Position numbers and translations under genes: made by a program | Part shown: positions 12,301 through 24,800 of the stretch, one piece after another | Layout of the letters: each line of letters starts with the position of its first letter | Position numbering within the stretch: position 1 is the stretch's first letter | Notes under the pieces: generated by a model | Databases searched by the model: none | The model's input: the letters and a program-made list of their open reading frames with translations, nothing else | What the model was told of the DNA's origin: nothing | Assembly (NCBI RefSeq): GCF_037042905.1 | Contig: NC_087252.1 | Coordinates: 2,053,501 to 2,117,500, forward strand | Length of the DNA stretch: 64,000 bases | Direction of reading: 5' to 3' | Source of the DNA: Lytechinus pictus | Lineage: Eukaryota > Echinodermata > Echinoidea > Temnopleuroida > Toxopneustidae

Positions 12301-13679
12301 GAATACGATATAATTTGTTCAAATATAAAAATTGGCATAGTTTTTGACGTTTGTAAACAAAATTCGTAGTTTACATAGTATATGCAAATGTATCCCCCCA
12401 AAAAGGGCCTATACTAATCTGAACTCAGCCATGCCAGCTGACTAAAATCACAATTTCTGAATTTTTTCCTTGGGATTTTTCCGCGGGATTGGGCGCTAAT
12501 TTCGCACCGACCAACTTCGACCAAAATTCACCACCAAATGTTGTTCTCAAATGTCATATCAAGACTGAATTGCATTTGAATGTCCATATGCCCACCGCTT
12601 TTCCGAATATCGGGAACAGCTGTATATCGGCTTCGATCTCTACGTCATTGTTTGAATCCTCATGCGTTGCTTTGCCGTAATTTTGATATGGACTGAAGTT
12701 CGTAACCAAATCATGCAAACTGCCGCAGGCAAATCTTTTGGTCGCTAACTTCAGTCCTTATAAATAATGGCAAAGCCAAGCAAAGTGATGTCTGACTGAG
12801 AATTTGAACGATAACGTAATGTTTAATGTTGGGGCCCGCAAAGATAACCTGGCTTGAGCCCGGACCGGAAGGTTTAGCAAAAAAAATTCTGGGTCCTGGA
12901 TCCGCCTGGAACTCGGAGCCACCGGTCAACAATGCTGCTGCAGCCCTAAGAAAAACCTGGCCCCGCTAATCCCTAATGCACTTTCGTACCCTGCGATGTT
13001 AGCGAACTAATTTAACCTAAATATTTGTCCGAATCAATTCACTGAGCATCAGGAACATCTTTATTCCGGCTTCCACCATGATTTCATCATTCGAATTATC
13101 AGATTTAGGGTCTCACTCCACCGTATATTTATTTGGATATTTGCTGAAGTTAGCGATTACAACGCGCAAACACGAAGTCAACAGTGTTGCTGCCCTCTGC
13201 GTTCGTTTGGCAAAATCTGACTAAGAATTTTAACTAAGACGTCGAGATCAAAGCTAAAATAATGCTGTTTCCACTGCTCAAAGTGGCTGAAATTCATGTA
13301 AAGGATGAATTAAGTTAGATTATTCGAGAAAATAGATGAGCTTGGTTCATGAATAGTGGTAAATGGTCACATTATCTTGGTATTTATTTGGTATTTTTCG
13401 GAGACATAACAGCTTCTGATCTTCGCTGTCTTGGCTCTCAACCCGGACCGGCTTGGCCTGGGGAAAATCCCCCCAACTCACTGGTCTCTGAATTCCACCC
13501 CGGCATGGCTCCCACCATTACGATAATATCGGGAATGGAGCCAAAATACCGCCGTTCCCAATCGTGATGTTTGGAAAAATGGTGGACATATTGTGTATTG
13601 ACCTGTATATTGACCAACAAAATACGCCATAATAAAGACAACGCTGGATCCATGCGCTTACAATTATGTCACAATAGTA
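9361..13679. other. Gene-free stretch with low-complexity DNA
   Basis: Apart from the small MITE at 10033-10245 I see no gene. An A/AG-rich tract runs at about 10640-10860, a C14 run at 11039-11052 and a CG/ACGT-rich simple repeat at about 11125-11150. A splice-donor-like A/GTAAGT at 11297 could end a 5' non-coding exon, but nothing else supports it. Short inverted repeats (for example GGACTGAAGTT near 12690 against AACTTCAGTCC near 12750) suggest decayed MITE debris. Confidence 0.4.
10033..10245. mobile_element. Small MITE-like inverted repeat
   Basis: The ends read CTATGGGGTGTTGCAAGGAAA and, at the right, TTTCTTGCAATGTCCCATAG, imperfect reverse complements over about 20 bases. The 213-bp interior repeats TTGCAAGTTTGCAA-like motifs. 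It has no coding capacity, and no target duplication could be settled. Confidence 0.45.
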
Positions 13680-13880
13680 AAGTAAATGAAATGCGCACCA
13701 ATTTCCGATGCAGAATCGGCTTTCTGTTTACACGTAGTAAAAAAGCCGATTCTGCATCGGCTCGCGGTTCTGAACCTACTATTTTGGTGGTGCAAATTGC
13801 TGATTCTGAACCGCGAGCCGATGCAAGTTAATCGTGTTTTACACGCTATGAAAAAGCCGATTAAGTGTAAACACGGTATA
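13680..13880. repeat. Palindromic repeat around AGCCGATTCTGCATCGGCT
   Basis: A cluster of nested inverted repeats. GCAGAATCGGCTT at 13710 pairs with AAGCCGATTCTGC at 13743, TCGGCTCGCGGTTC with GAACCGCGAGCCGA near 13812, and GTTTACAC with GTGTAAAC at the edges. It can fold into a cruciform and is probably a decayed hairpin MITE. Confidence 0.55.
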
Positions 13881-13973
13881 TATTTCCATTAGAAATATTT
13901 GCTGTAACTTTCAAAAGGAGGGACACACTTGTGTAAAGACTCCATATTTACATTAAACACATAGGCCCGAATT

Positions 13974-14387
13974 CACAAAGGTGGTTTTGCAAACCCATGG
14001 TTGAGTCCATGGTGTATGCAGATTTCCTGTATAAATTACGCTTAATTTAGCACGTATCTGGCGCGTGTATAAAAAATGTCCAATTCTGATGCGCGCTTTT
14101 GTCGCAGTGAGCCAAATTGACGCCTGTTACCATGGTTAGATATGCTATTTTATTCATGAGTCCACTGTTTGAAGAGTGGACTCATTAATTCAAAACAGTG
14201 GACTCGTGATTAAAATAGCGTGGATAACCACGGCAACAGGCGTCAATTTGGCGCACTGTGACAAAAGCGCGCATCAACATTGGACATATTTTGATATACG
14301 CTGTAAATAAGCTTAATTTATACAGGAAATCTCCATAAAACATAGACTCAACCGGGGTTTTCAAAACCACCTTTTTGAATTCGGGCC
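13974..14387. mobile_element. Palindromic MITE, ~200-bp inverted arms
   Basis: Starts GGCCCGAATTCACAAAGGTG and ends with the reverse complement (CACCTTTTTGAATTCGGGCC). The arms pair along nearly their whole length, including TCCTGTATAAATTA, GCGCGCTTTTGTC and GACGCCTGTT. They meet around 14180 at GAGTCCACTG / CAGTGGACTC. There is no coding sequence. A G15 run follows at 14406. Confidence 0.75.
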
Positions 14388-15564
14388 ATTGACTATTGCT
14401 CTCAAGGGGGGGGGGGGGGGCACAGGTCAATTGTGCCCATCTGGATCCGTTACTGTGATTGTCAATACCAAGAAAAGAAAATCATATTGAATGTTATCAA
14501 TTAATTGATTAGGCCTACCTTTTGAAAACTGCTGCTCTGGAAATATGACTTCAGATCATTCTTTTTCTATTAGATAATTTTCTCTTGCATATCTACATGA
14601 TTGCTGATCAAAACACGTTACGCAGCAGAGTAACTGTGTTATATTGATCTATATATTTCAAGCATGCACACACAGAAAATCTTTGATGGGGGAATTTTAT
14701 TTCTGTGACATCAATTTCAAACATATTTTCAAGTGAATTTGCTGCATATGTTGAAATAAAAATGATCATGATGCTGTATATGAGTGAATCATTGCATTTT
14801 GGAGCTTAAAGAAAGTTTTACTATAATAGTATTATATTTTTGTTTTTATCTGCACATGCATATTTTCCAACACTCAAATTGATTTAATTTCATTTAAGAT
14901 TGGACGACGGATACACTGGATGATAATGTAGATGGTCCAGGATTATCTGGGAAGGAAACTACAGGTGTTGAACACAGAAAACCGTTTACAAGAAAACAAC
15001 TGGAGTTTGTGAAAGGTAATTGTGTAAGAATTCACTTCAGTGGAAAGAATTGCAAAGCTTCATTAAATAAAACAGATTGTACTCCTGCAGTGGCATAGCT
15101 GAAAAAAAAAAACTTGTGAGGAATGGTAAAAATACTGAAAAAGACCAAATGTCATCCCCATTTATAGGATTACACGTCCTTTCTAACACCCCCCCCCCTG
15201 GAAAAAAATCAATATGCTGGCGGGGGAGGGGGTGGACACTGGCCCCAGGTATGCATGTGGTATGGTATTTGTCATCATTTGGGCAACCTCCCATTAATAT
15301 AACGGGTTATTTTCTGCTAATCTATGGTTAAACATGAATTTCTTTATCATATTGTACAAAATGTTTTGTATATTTGTTAATTGGTACTATTCAATTGAAG
15401 GGTAGTGTATTATGCAAATTTCTCGATATTTTAGAAAAATATATCAATTTCTCAAGAAAGCTTGCACGCACGACAAGCATTGATGTTTTGAACCCGTAGC
15501 TGACATACTGTCCTTTGCATTGTTTTCATCCCATATTCCTTATTACAGCTGCAAGAAATTAATC
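14388..15564. other. AT-rich stretch with one orphan exon candidate
   Basis: Mostly AT-rich non-coding DNA. The only coding-like piece is the candidate exon at 14899-15015. A C-rich run and GGGGGAGGGGG near 15190-15235 are low-complexity. Confidence 0.4.
14899..15015 (+). CDS. Orphan exon candidate (unassigned)
   Basis: A 117-base open stretch between an AG (TTTAAG) and GTAATTG. It starts with two bases completing a codon and ends with one, so it is a symmetric phase-1 exon of 39 codons. The peptide is hydrophilic and ends in a basic patch (KPFTRKQLEFVK). Codon use and composition look more coding-like than the flanks. I do not recognise the family and found no partner exon; it may belong to a decayed gene or a gene fragment. 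Confidence 0.25.
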
Positions 15565-15703
15565 TTGCCGGGTACGCATTCACTTCACCTTGGTCGAGTG
15601 CAGCACAGTGGATAAATGTGTTGCTGAAGGAAAACACCATTGCTAGGATTCAAACCCACGACACTCTGTTGAAAGGTGAGAGTCAGAACCACTAGACCAC
15701 GAC
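15565..15703 (-). mobile_element. tRNA-derived SINE fragment
   Basis: On the minus strand it opens with TGGTCTAGTGGTTCTGACTC (a box A-like region) and continues to GTGGGTTTGAATCC (box B-like), as in a tRNA head. The body is related to the SINE at 39165-39660, sharing CGGGTACGCATT/GGTACCCATT-like and CACCTTGGTCGAGTG-like stretches. It is 5'-intact but the body is short. Confidence 0.6.
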
Positions 15704-16755
15704 GCATACACAGTTAACAAGCTGATGTCATACTCCCACTTGTTCTTTTGTATCTTATAACAAGAAGTCATGTTTATTCACATTTTGACCTCCAAGAACT
15801 AAAAAGTGGAGTGAAGATTTATTTAATGTAAACACATGCATTGCTTGAAATTATTTTATGCTACGTGGGACATATCATACACACGTGTACGAAAATATGA
15901 AATTATTATGATTTCATTTTATAACATAAGCCTAACACATATTCCTGACGATCATGTGCACATTCCAGTAATTTTTCCCAAAATGTTGCTAAACCTTCAA
16001 ATCAAAGACTTTGTTATCAGATTTTAACGAAATTGTCAACATTATGCTTTTCTGATTAATTCTCTTCCTACCTAAATCTCCCCTTTCCTCATGCTTTCTT
16101 TCTATGGACCCTTCATTCTCCTTATAACTATGTTATATGTAAAATGTAACCGGTCGTCCAACCCATTTGATTGAAGGGCTAGGTACTCTAGACTGAAAGT
16201 TATGTGATTTAAATTCAAAGAGTACATCAGACAAAAAAAACACTGAAAATTTCATCAAAATTGAATGAGGATTAACGAAATTATGACGAATTAAAATTGT
16301 TATTTTTTGGTAAAACTGTTCTCTGCAAGTCCTCATGAATATACAAGATCCCAATTTATATATTTTTTTGTATTATATGAATTCAAATTTTGTCCAAGCT
16401 AGGTTGTAAAAAATTACGATTGACTACTGATATACTGTGTAAGACAAAAATTATATTATTTCTCACACATAGTTGAGTTATTCATCTGATTCAACACAAC
16501 AAAAATAGACAAAAAATAAATAAGTGGGAATCTTGTATATTTGAACTATGGGAAATAGTTAAAAAATAGATGTGCTACTAAGAATTATTTTCTATATGAT
16601 TTGCAAAATATTAAAAAAAGATGTCGCTATTTTCTTGTTTTTTTTCTATTTTCATGATATATTCTTTATTTATTCTATTATTCTATATATTCTATTTTTG
16701 ATATAGATATTATTTATTCCTTTATGTATCTTTAATGTATTTATGATAAACTTTT
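15704..16755. other. Gene-free AT-rich stretch
   Basis: Very AT-rich, with no frame resembling a protein family, no RNA gene and no clear repeat boundary. Confidence 0.4.
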
Positions 16756-17324
16756 GGCATGTTTCTACAGAAAATCATTAAAAACGATTTATCTTTTCCG
16801 GACTCGAAAAACCTTATCGCCCTTAAACCAACCTGCTTCTACAAACCTAATAATCTGATTAACTCGCTTTTCGCGTTGCAAATACGGCGGAAATCAGAAA
16901 ATTCAACCTATAACCTCACGTTGCATTGTACATATGTCCAAAATTGCATCTTCTTAGGAAAATTTTCAAAATTTGTGGTAGATCTCACTCAATGTAGCAG
17001 GTATACGTGTTGCACGATCAGCTGGCGAGATCAAAAAGGCCAGAATGTGCAAATTTATTTACTGCGAATTTGCACTTTTGGGATTAAGCACTTCCGCCAG
17101 ACACGATACGCTATTTTGCCGTGTGTTTTTACAGAAAAGTTAAACGGATTAACATGGCAATAACCACCTCTCAGAGATGGTTATGAGAAACCATATTTTG
17201 CTTGAAGCAGTTTATCAATAAACTGCATCGCGTCTGTTTCTACAAAATTCTACAGGAAAGTTTTCCGGGATTCTGGATACTTACGTGGGTAATACCTTTT
17301 AACGATTCTATGTAGAAACACGCC
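16756..17324. mobile_element. Probable MITE with GTTTCTACA termini
   Basis: The left end, GGCATGTTTCTACAGAAAATC, pairs imperfectly with the right end (GATTCTATGTAGAAACACGCC), followed on each inner side by a TTAAAAACG/CCTTTTAACG motif. The interior of about 570 bp is less AT-rich than its flanks. It is open on the plus strand for 134 residues, but with no recognisable motif, so I do not call a gene. Confidence 0.45.
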
Positions 17325-18140
17325 GTTTGATATATCTTTTAGGTGAAAAGAAAATAGAGAAATATTAGGAGGTTCTATTTTTATGGGGGTACTATTTTCC
17401 CCTCTTTTGGGGATATTTATTTCCTCTAAGTTTGGTACTCTTTACCTTTAATCATTTGGCCATGTGAAGGCTATCACACATTTTGAGTTTAATCTTCGAA
17501 ATTTGGTGTTCATTAGTTTGTTGTCCAAACTCTGTCTTACATTTAGATTTGTTTATAGGAAGATTAACATAATATCTATGTGGAGTGCAATCATTGACCT
17601 CTTGTAGAGTCGTGCAGTCACATGTATTCATAATGCTGGTGCTTTTATGCCATACATGTACTTGTCAATACTGGGTTCCACTCTTTTGTACTTGAACTTA
17701 TTAGTAAAAAAAATATTTTATTAATGTCATTGAAGTAGCTGTGTGAAAGCAATTACACACAACAGATTTAAAATCAAGGTTATTGTATTACAAGTATCAG
17801 GTTTGTTTGCAGAACAGTGGTTTTGCCAAGTACTCAATCCACGTAAAAAGCCATCAGAGAGAACATGTTTATTCTTGGAAATGTTATTCATTTGTTGTGT
17901 TTTTCAATTAAACTCTGTCTTGATACATGTTTATTTTAGATACCAAGATTGACAGAGTATAGATGTCAACGAGGAGCAAAGTCATATATATTCATAACTT
18001 ATGTGCTTTAATTATAAAGTCTATACTTGTGAATGCTGTGTTCCATTTATGCTGTACTTAAACTTCTTATAGTAAAAACATTTGACGTTCTTGAAATAAC
18101 TGTTTTCATCATTTTTTCTTGTGCATACTTAATCCATTAT
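17325..18140. other. Gene-free stretch
   Basis: AT-rich. Two related stretches (about 17530-17720 and about 17870-18085) share words such as ACATGT, CTTGTGAATGCTG/TTGTCAATACTGG and GTACTTGAACTT, which suggests an old tandem duplication. No gene is visible. Confidence 0.35.
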
Positions 18141-19127
18141 CAAACCTACCATTAACCCGAGCTATATATGCTGTTCACCATTGGTCTACCATTCACTGTA
18201 CTTTATTGGCCTACTATACATTGTACACCTTTGGTCTACTGTCTATCATTCAGTGTAAACCATTGGTCTACCATTCACAGTACACTTGTGGTCTATAATG
18301 TATGGCCAATGGTGTAAATTGAATGGTTGACCAATGGTATAGAGTGTATGGTATGACAATGGTGTACAGTGAACGGTAGGCCAATGGTGTACGGTAAATG
18401 GTAGGTCAACGGTGTATGGTAAGCCAATGGTGTACGGTGATTGGTAGGTCAATGGTGTATGGTGAATGGTAGGGCAATGGTGAACGGTGTATGGTGAATG
18501 GTAGGTGAATAGTGTACGGTGAATCGTACGCGAATGGTGTACAGTGAATGGTAGGCGAATGGTTTATGGTGAATGGTACGCGAATGGTGTACGGTGAATG
18601 GTACGCGAATGGTGTACGGTGAATGGTAGGTGTACGGTGTATGGTGAATGGTAGGCGAATGGTGTATGGTGAATGGTACGTGAATGGTGTACGGTGAATG
18701 GTACGCGAATGGTGTACGGTGAATGGTAGGTCAACGGTGTATGGTGAATGGTAGGCGAATGGTGAATGGTGTAAGGTGAATGGTAGACCAATGGTGTCCA
18801 GTGAACGGTGGCTGAATGGTAAATGGTAGGCCAGTGAATGGTGGCTGAATGGTAGTCAATGGTAAACCTGTCTATAGTGGCCATGGTAGATCAATGGTGA
18901 ATGGTGTTTGATCAATGGTATATGAATGGTAAATGGTGCTCATGAATATGGTAATAGTAACGTCCCAATTATTTAAATTAGTTTGAATGGTATACCATTG
19001 GGGCTTGAATGGTATACCATTGGTGTATGATGGGTGCTGTGCGAATGGTATTCCAATGGTATATCAATGGTGTATGGTGTATGGTATTTCAATGGTATAC
19101 CATTCAATTTTTTTTATAAGGGCCTAC
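18141..19127. repeat. Second AATGGT array, with strand switch
   Basis: About 1 kb of AATGGT-based repeats. On the left (to about 18300) the motif is on the minus strand (ACCATTGGTCTACCATTCAC); from about 18300 to the end it is on the plus strand (GTGAATGGTAGGCGAATGGT). The array is therefore inverted about a centre near 18300. The main unit is about 20-40 bp built on GGTGTACGGTGAATGGTA. The right edge is TTTTTTATAAGGG, the reverse complement of the left edge of the 8204-9360 array. Confidence 0.85.
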
Positions 19128-19805
19128 TCACTTGTCAGAGACAATATCAAAACGAAATAGTGCCAATGCTTTAAGAGAGAAGAGCAGTGGTAAAAAAGAC
19201 GTTCCAGTATTCACTTTGATTAGAATGAAAAATAAAAACTGCCGAAAAGAAAGAGTCCATATAAAAATTTTCTCTTTAGGTCTGAAAAAAACTAACTCTT
19301 AAGATATATCTTTTTAAGATTCAGTAGCGTAGATATATATTGTGAGTCAACTACGAACTTTTCCCTTGAAACATTATGCATATTCCCTCTTATAACGTTC
19401 ATGTATTGCTATGTATTGTTTAATCAAATACTGTACATGTACCAACTGGAGTAACCACAGTTCAAAATTTGTTAGAAATATTTAATTAATGAACCACACA
19501 TTATCTTACAAAAAATATTTCGTAATGCCATAGATAAGTCAAGTAGGGAACACTTACTGTATGTTCAAATAATTTTTAGATAAATTCGAGGAAGCTTGGC
19601 GACGGAGAGATCTTTTTTTATAATCACAAAGAAGACCAATCCAAGCATTTTGATATCATTAAAATGAATATATGCCCGAGGCTAACTATATAATATTAAT
19701 GATTTGATGATTTTTTTTTTAATGAAGAGTGAGTGTATGTGGGAAGAGGGGGGGGGGTGTACAGGCCAATCCCTTATCCGAAAAGTGCGCTTGCGTATGA
19801 TGACC

Positions 19806-20008
19806 GGTGTGTTGGCTAAGTTGGTTTAGCGTCCGTCTCACAACCGGGAGGTCGGGGGTTCAAACCCCGGCCGCGTCAGACCAAAAGACGTTAAAAGATG
19901 GGAGTTGCTGCTACCCTGTTTGGCGTTCGATGATTAAAGGGATAGAGCCTCGTCGATCTAGCGCTGCACAGCGGCTGCTGGGCCCACGATCAATTGGGCA
20001 AAGCAAAT
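19806..20008 (+). mobile_element. tRNA-derived SINE (Val-like head)
   Basis: Box A TGGCTAAGTTGG at 19813-19824 and box B GGTTCAAACCC at 19857-19867. The anticodon-loop-like CTCACAA would read CAC (Val). The acceptor stem does not close and the anticodon stem has a mismatch. About 130 bases of non-tRNA body follow (GGGAGTTGCTGCTACCCTG, GGCGTTCGATGATTAAAGGG), so this is a SINE rather than a functional tRNA gene. Confidence 0.7.
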
Positions 20009-20307
20009 TTTCGGAGTATTTAATTTCATGTCTATTTCGAACAATAAAATATGGATTTTCATGGATTATCTATCCCCGAAATTTATGATTTTGTACCTTT
20101 TACATGTTTTACAAGGCCAGATGATCTTGTTCCATGTTGAATTCCTAGGTCTCTGCCAGGGTTAAGGTCTGTCCACAGCTCATCTGTATGAAACATATCA
20201 TACATATGTACATGTAAGATAGGGTAGTTGATATCAGAATTTAAAAAACTATTTTTTTTTGTATTATGAAAAACATTACAACTGAAATTTCAATATTAAC
20301 GTATTTT

Positions 20308-21407
20308 AGTCTGGACTGTTAGTGAAATTATGTGGACACAGTGGGAAAAGGCATTATTTCTTCTCCAGACCTTTGTATACATATACGGGTTAAAGACAGG
20401 TATGCTAAAAAAACCTGACTGCAGGAAGTGAAAAAAATGGGTCAAAATGTCAAAATTTAAGGATAAAAAGTGGTCTGATATATAGACTAGTAGCAGTGCG
20501 AAACTTCGTAGCAGTGTAAAATTTTGCATTTGCTTTATTAGTCTTTAGATTCAATTTGTTTTTTAACAGAAATTTTGTCTGTCCTGAAATCCCAATGCAC
20601 CAGAATAGTTGAATTCAGATGCATAAACGGGCCGAAGAGTGGTGGTGGAGGGGGCTGTGGTCGTGTGTGTGTGTATATATTGGTTTCGGGGTAAACATGT
20701 GCAAGACATATTTTTTCGCGTGTGTTTGAAATTGTGTTGCCATGATAACAATAATTTATAGCAAATGTTAGGTAAAAATCTTGCAGTTAGAATAATTATT
20801 CTTTTTTTTAAAATCCATTCTATTTGGCACACATATTGGTTTTGAGGTGAAGATGTGCGAGAGACACTTTCTTGAGTGTGTCAGAAATCTTGTTTCCATG
20901 GTAACAAGATATTATAGCCAGAAATGCAGGAAAACTCCTTGTGAATCAGACTAATTCCCCATTTTTTAGCCAGTGCTCATAAAATTTGGCACAAACATTC
21001 ATCTTGGGCTAAAGATTCATATTCATTATTGTTTGTCTTCAAACCGCATTACAATGATTAGGTCATAGGAACCGTTTAGCCCGTTTATGCACCTGAATTC
21101 AACTATTCTGGTGCATTTGGATTTCAGGACAAACATAATTTTTGTTAAAAAGGATTTGAATCTAAAGACTATTAAAGAAAATGCAAAATTATACACTGCT
21201 ATGGAGTTTTGCACTGGCACTCGTCTATATATCAGACCACTTTACATTCTTAGATTTTGACATTTTTGTCACTGTTCCTGCAGTCAGTTTTTTGGAGCAT
21301 GTTCTTCTTTTAATCCTCATAAAAATACAAAGGTATGGAGGAAAAAATCATGCTTTTGTCCACCTTGTCCACCTCTGTGATATTTTCCGCGCTAAGAGAC
21401 CAGACTA
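20308..21407. mobile_element. ~1.1 kb foldback MITE
   Basis: TAGTCTGG at 20308 and CCAGACTA at 21400-21407 delimit inverted arms of about 330 bp. Matching inner segments include GTATAC..GAAGAAATAATGCC against its complement near 21340, ATATATAGAC.AG near 20480 and 21230, and AATAGTTGAATTCAGATGCATA near 20603 against its complement near 21085. The middle carries ACACATATTGGTTT-type direct repeats. It ends about 150 bp downstream of the stop codon of gene A. Confidence 0.65.
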
Positions 21408-21448
21408 TTTATGCCTATCATATGAGACAAATCGGGCTAATCGGCTGC

Positions 21449-21454
21449 TTTATT
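21449..21454 (-). terminator. Possible polyadenylation signal of gene A
   Basis: AATAAA on the minus strand, about 104 bases after the stop codon at 21558. It is the first such hexamer downstream of the gene and is well spaced for a short 3' UTR. Inferred from position only. Confidence 0.4.
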
Positions 21455-21557
21455 AGACAATTTCTTTGCTCATTATAACTAAGGCACATACGTCATAGCC
21501 ATGGATGTCTCGTCATCTATTTTTCATGATGATTCTACTCTCCAAACATTAACCACG

Positions 21558-21898
21558 TTAACCATCAACATATTTTAGTCTCAAAATCAAGTTTGTTAAA
21601 TCATATATACATGTAACAATCATACTAATATGACCTTTTATGTCTTGTCGACCAATGCTGACCACTGCCTCATGAAGTTTCAACCTTTTTTCGTAATTGC
21701 TACACGTCGCCTGTCTGATCCATTCATTCACCATTGCATCCGTGTTGAACAGTGTGGCATTATTTGCAGTAACTATTGCGTCCTCTTTCGAGTCCATATC
21801 TACACACTGCAACAATGATTTGACGTGCCTACTTGTCAGCCTGTCAGCAAAGCCTTCAACCTCACATTCGATGAGGTCCCCTACGAGGTGATGTGGCA
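21558..21898 (-). CDS. Gene A exon 10: terminal death-like module A3
   Basis: 113 codons plus stop. More divergent than the other type-A modules and closer to an ordinary DEATH domain: EGFADRLTSRHVKSLLQCVD, a loop, then DAMVNEWIRQA, LHEAVVSIGRQDIKGHI. The last 22 residues (IVTCIYDLTNLILRLK) are hydrophobic and lie outside the core fold. Acceptor CTTCAAG. It ends the protein, followed by a possible AATAAA. Confidence 0.75.
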
Positions 21899-24800
21899 CT
21901 TGAAGTTAACAAATGAAATCGAAATTAAATTCGAATTAAAATATTGTATCAAATAAAAAAAAATAAAAAAAGCTGTAAAAAGTTCAGAATATGGAGGAAA
22001 GTGATTAATGGTACAAATTTTTTTCTCAAATTTGAGTCACATGATCAGATAGTGAAATTAAAGTAATAAGTATTGGTGACTATCGCTTTAACAATATATA
22101 TTGAAAGGACAACATGTATTTAAAAAAACACCCCACAACAATAACAGTTGCGACAAAATGTTTACCTTTGAAAAATGATCTGTCTGTTGGTTTACATTCA
22201 GTCTTCTCGAGAGCATGACTTAGCAGGATATATGGATTTTCATCAAGATCTTGATGCTTCCACTCTACAACCTGCTGCGTTGCCTCCTGGATGGTGTTTT
22301 GTTGAATTATTTGTGAGGAACCAAAAGATGGGACCTTGCCTGTTAACTTCTGAAGGAAGCGTCGAAGTTTGTCAGGATCTTTTATTTGCCAGAGGATATG
22401 TTCGATTGTTTTATCTGCGACATCGTTAGTTCTCTTTTCTCTGAGTTCTGAACAAAATATAATGTGTGAGTTGGTAAAACAATCTTGAATAGATTACAAT
22501 GCTTTATTTCATACAAAACGCTGTCAGATTTAAACCATAGAAAATGGAATACATGCATGTAAGAAAGTAAATATATGGCCAACATATTCGCTCGAAATTT
22601 ATCAATGAAATGTTGAGCTTCCAGAGTTCTTCCAAAAAATTGAAAAATCATTTTTTCTTCGAGAAAAGGGGTAAAATAAAATTGTGCATTTAGCCTATTT
22701 TTACCTTTCCAAAATCGCGAAATAAACACTACAAAAATTTTCAGTGTTTGTAATTCCTTAAGTTAATATCTCAATAAGTATGTCCCCCCTTTTCGATTTA
22801 TAATAAACTATGACTTGATCTGATTGTTATGGATAGAATCGCAGTTCCTGTATTAACCCCAGAGCTATTTCAACATTTGCCGTTTTGAATTTGTGTTTTA
22901 GCAAAGTCTGCGAGATTTTGTGAAATCATTAATTCTTTTGGAAGAATCTTGGAGCAGTAATCTTCCAAAATAACAAAAACAAAGAACGTTATATATAAAC
23001 GTCCAACTTAAACTTTATAAATTTCATGTTTAAAGGTCAAGTCCACCCCAGGAAAATGCTGACTTGAATGAATAGAGAAAAAGTAAGCTAGCATAGTGCT
23101 GAAAATATCCTGAAAATCGGATGGAAAATATTAAAGAAAGTTATGACATTTTAAAGTTTCGCTTATTTTTCACAAAACAGTGATATGCACAACTAGGTGA
23201 GTCAGTCGATGATGTCCATCACTCACTATTTCTTTTGTTTTTTATTGTTGGAATTATACAATATTTCATTTTTTATAGATTTGACAATAGGGACCAACTT
23301 GACTGAACCATATAGTATTAAACAATACTAATTCCACATGTTAAGGGAGGAATTAATCGTTGTATCACTTGACACTGAGGAGAAAACTAGAATATTTCAT
23401 ATGATGAAATACAAAAGAAATAGTGAGTGGATGACGTCATAGTCTCCTCATTTGCATATCAGCCAGGATGTGCATATAACTGTTTCGTGAAATTAAGCGA
23501 AATTTTAGAATGTCATAACTTTCTTACTTAACATCCGATTTTGATGAAATTGTCAGTGTTATGCTTGTTGGATTTTTCTCTTTTTATTCAAATCATCTTT
23601 TTGTTGGGGGTGAACTTGTCCTTTAAATTTCTCTTGGCGACGCACCCATTATATCTTTCCATGCTTCCTTGAAATTAGCCTTCGTTAGTGCATCAAGTAA
23701 TAGCTTTCCTTGGTTAACGGTTGTGTTTTTTTCTTTCCAATCACACAGATGAACATATATCTCTTCGTCTGTCCTACTTCGTCCTACTCCCAGGGATAAG
23801 TTTTTCAGAGTGGCATTTGCTTCAACCATATGTTCAGTCATACTGCGGCTTAATGTCCAAAGTTCAGGGAACGATATCATTCCTGGAAAGATAGGGATAT
23901 ACGAGAACGATTTATTGTATTTGTTATTCCTTTCCCAAATTGAAATTTGACAATAGCACCATTTATGCAAATAATCATCAAACATACATAGAACAAATGC
24001 AGGGAATGGTTTATGGTTTTATAAAAAAAATATGCACATATCGCAGCCAATTAGGCTGAACTGCATAAGTTTTACAATATATGATAATGATAAAATGATG
24101 ATAGCGATCAAACATTACAAATTTACTATTTACAAATAAAACGATAAACACGTTGGGTAACCTGGCAGATTAAGGAAAAGATGACCAGAGTATAAGGTAG
24201 AGGGGGGGGGGGAAGATTCAACAGATAGGGATAAAGTAGACGAGGAAGGGCGGGGAAGGTATTAAGAAGGATATAATAGAGGGGAAGAAGAGCAGTAATA
24301 CACAGCAGATAAAACTATAATAAAGGGGAAAAAAGAGTGAGAAACATAGCTCGTTAAATTAAGAAGGGTTTAGTAAAAGATAAACATTCGGTAATGATAT
24401 GTAAATTAAATATGCAATGTGTTCGAAATTAAAGACAAGTCAGGTCTAAAGTCTATTATGTAGAGAAGACATGTCGAAATAAAAAAAAGAAAAGCAGGTG
24501 AAGTTAAATAATTATACAGATCATATAAAATAATCAAATGAAAAATTACTGAAAAATTTGAGTGCTTAGATATGTTAAGTTTACATAAAATGTGAATATC
24601 ATAAGACCTTGAAAAAATATACCATACATTAAACTTAAAACAGGAAAATCATTACAGCTGAACAAATAATCGGATATGGAAGGAAATATGCTAAATGGAC
24701 AGTTTTGTGGACAAGAATAAACATAAATTAACTAGGCCTATATTATTAATAAAACATAAGCCACCTGTGCAGGAACATTTCATAAAGCGCATTGGCATAT

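Noticed and set aside
18246-18884. Thr/His/Tyr-rich minus-strand ORFs
   Set aside because: They arise from the second AATGGT array and are not genes.
8204-19127. CRISPR-like regular repeats
   Set aside because: The units are contiguous and degenerate with no unique spacers, and the genome is clearly eukaryotic.
19806-19880. Functional tRNA-Val gene
   Set aside because: A and B boxes are present, but the acceptor stem does not pair, the anticodon stem has a mismatch and a SINE body follows.
22175-22429. 84-residue plus-strand ORF
   Set aside because: Shadow of gene A exon 9, which matches the type-B modules on the other strand.
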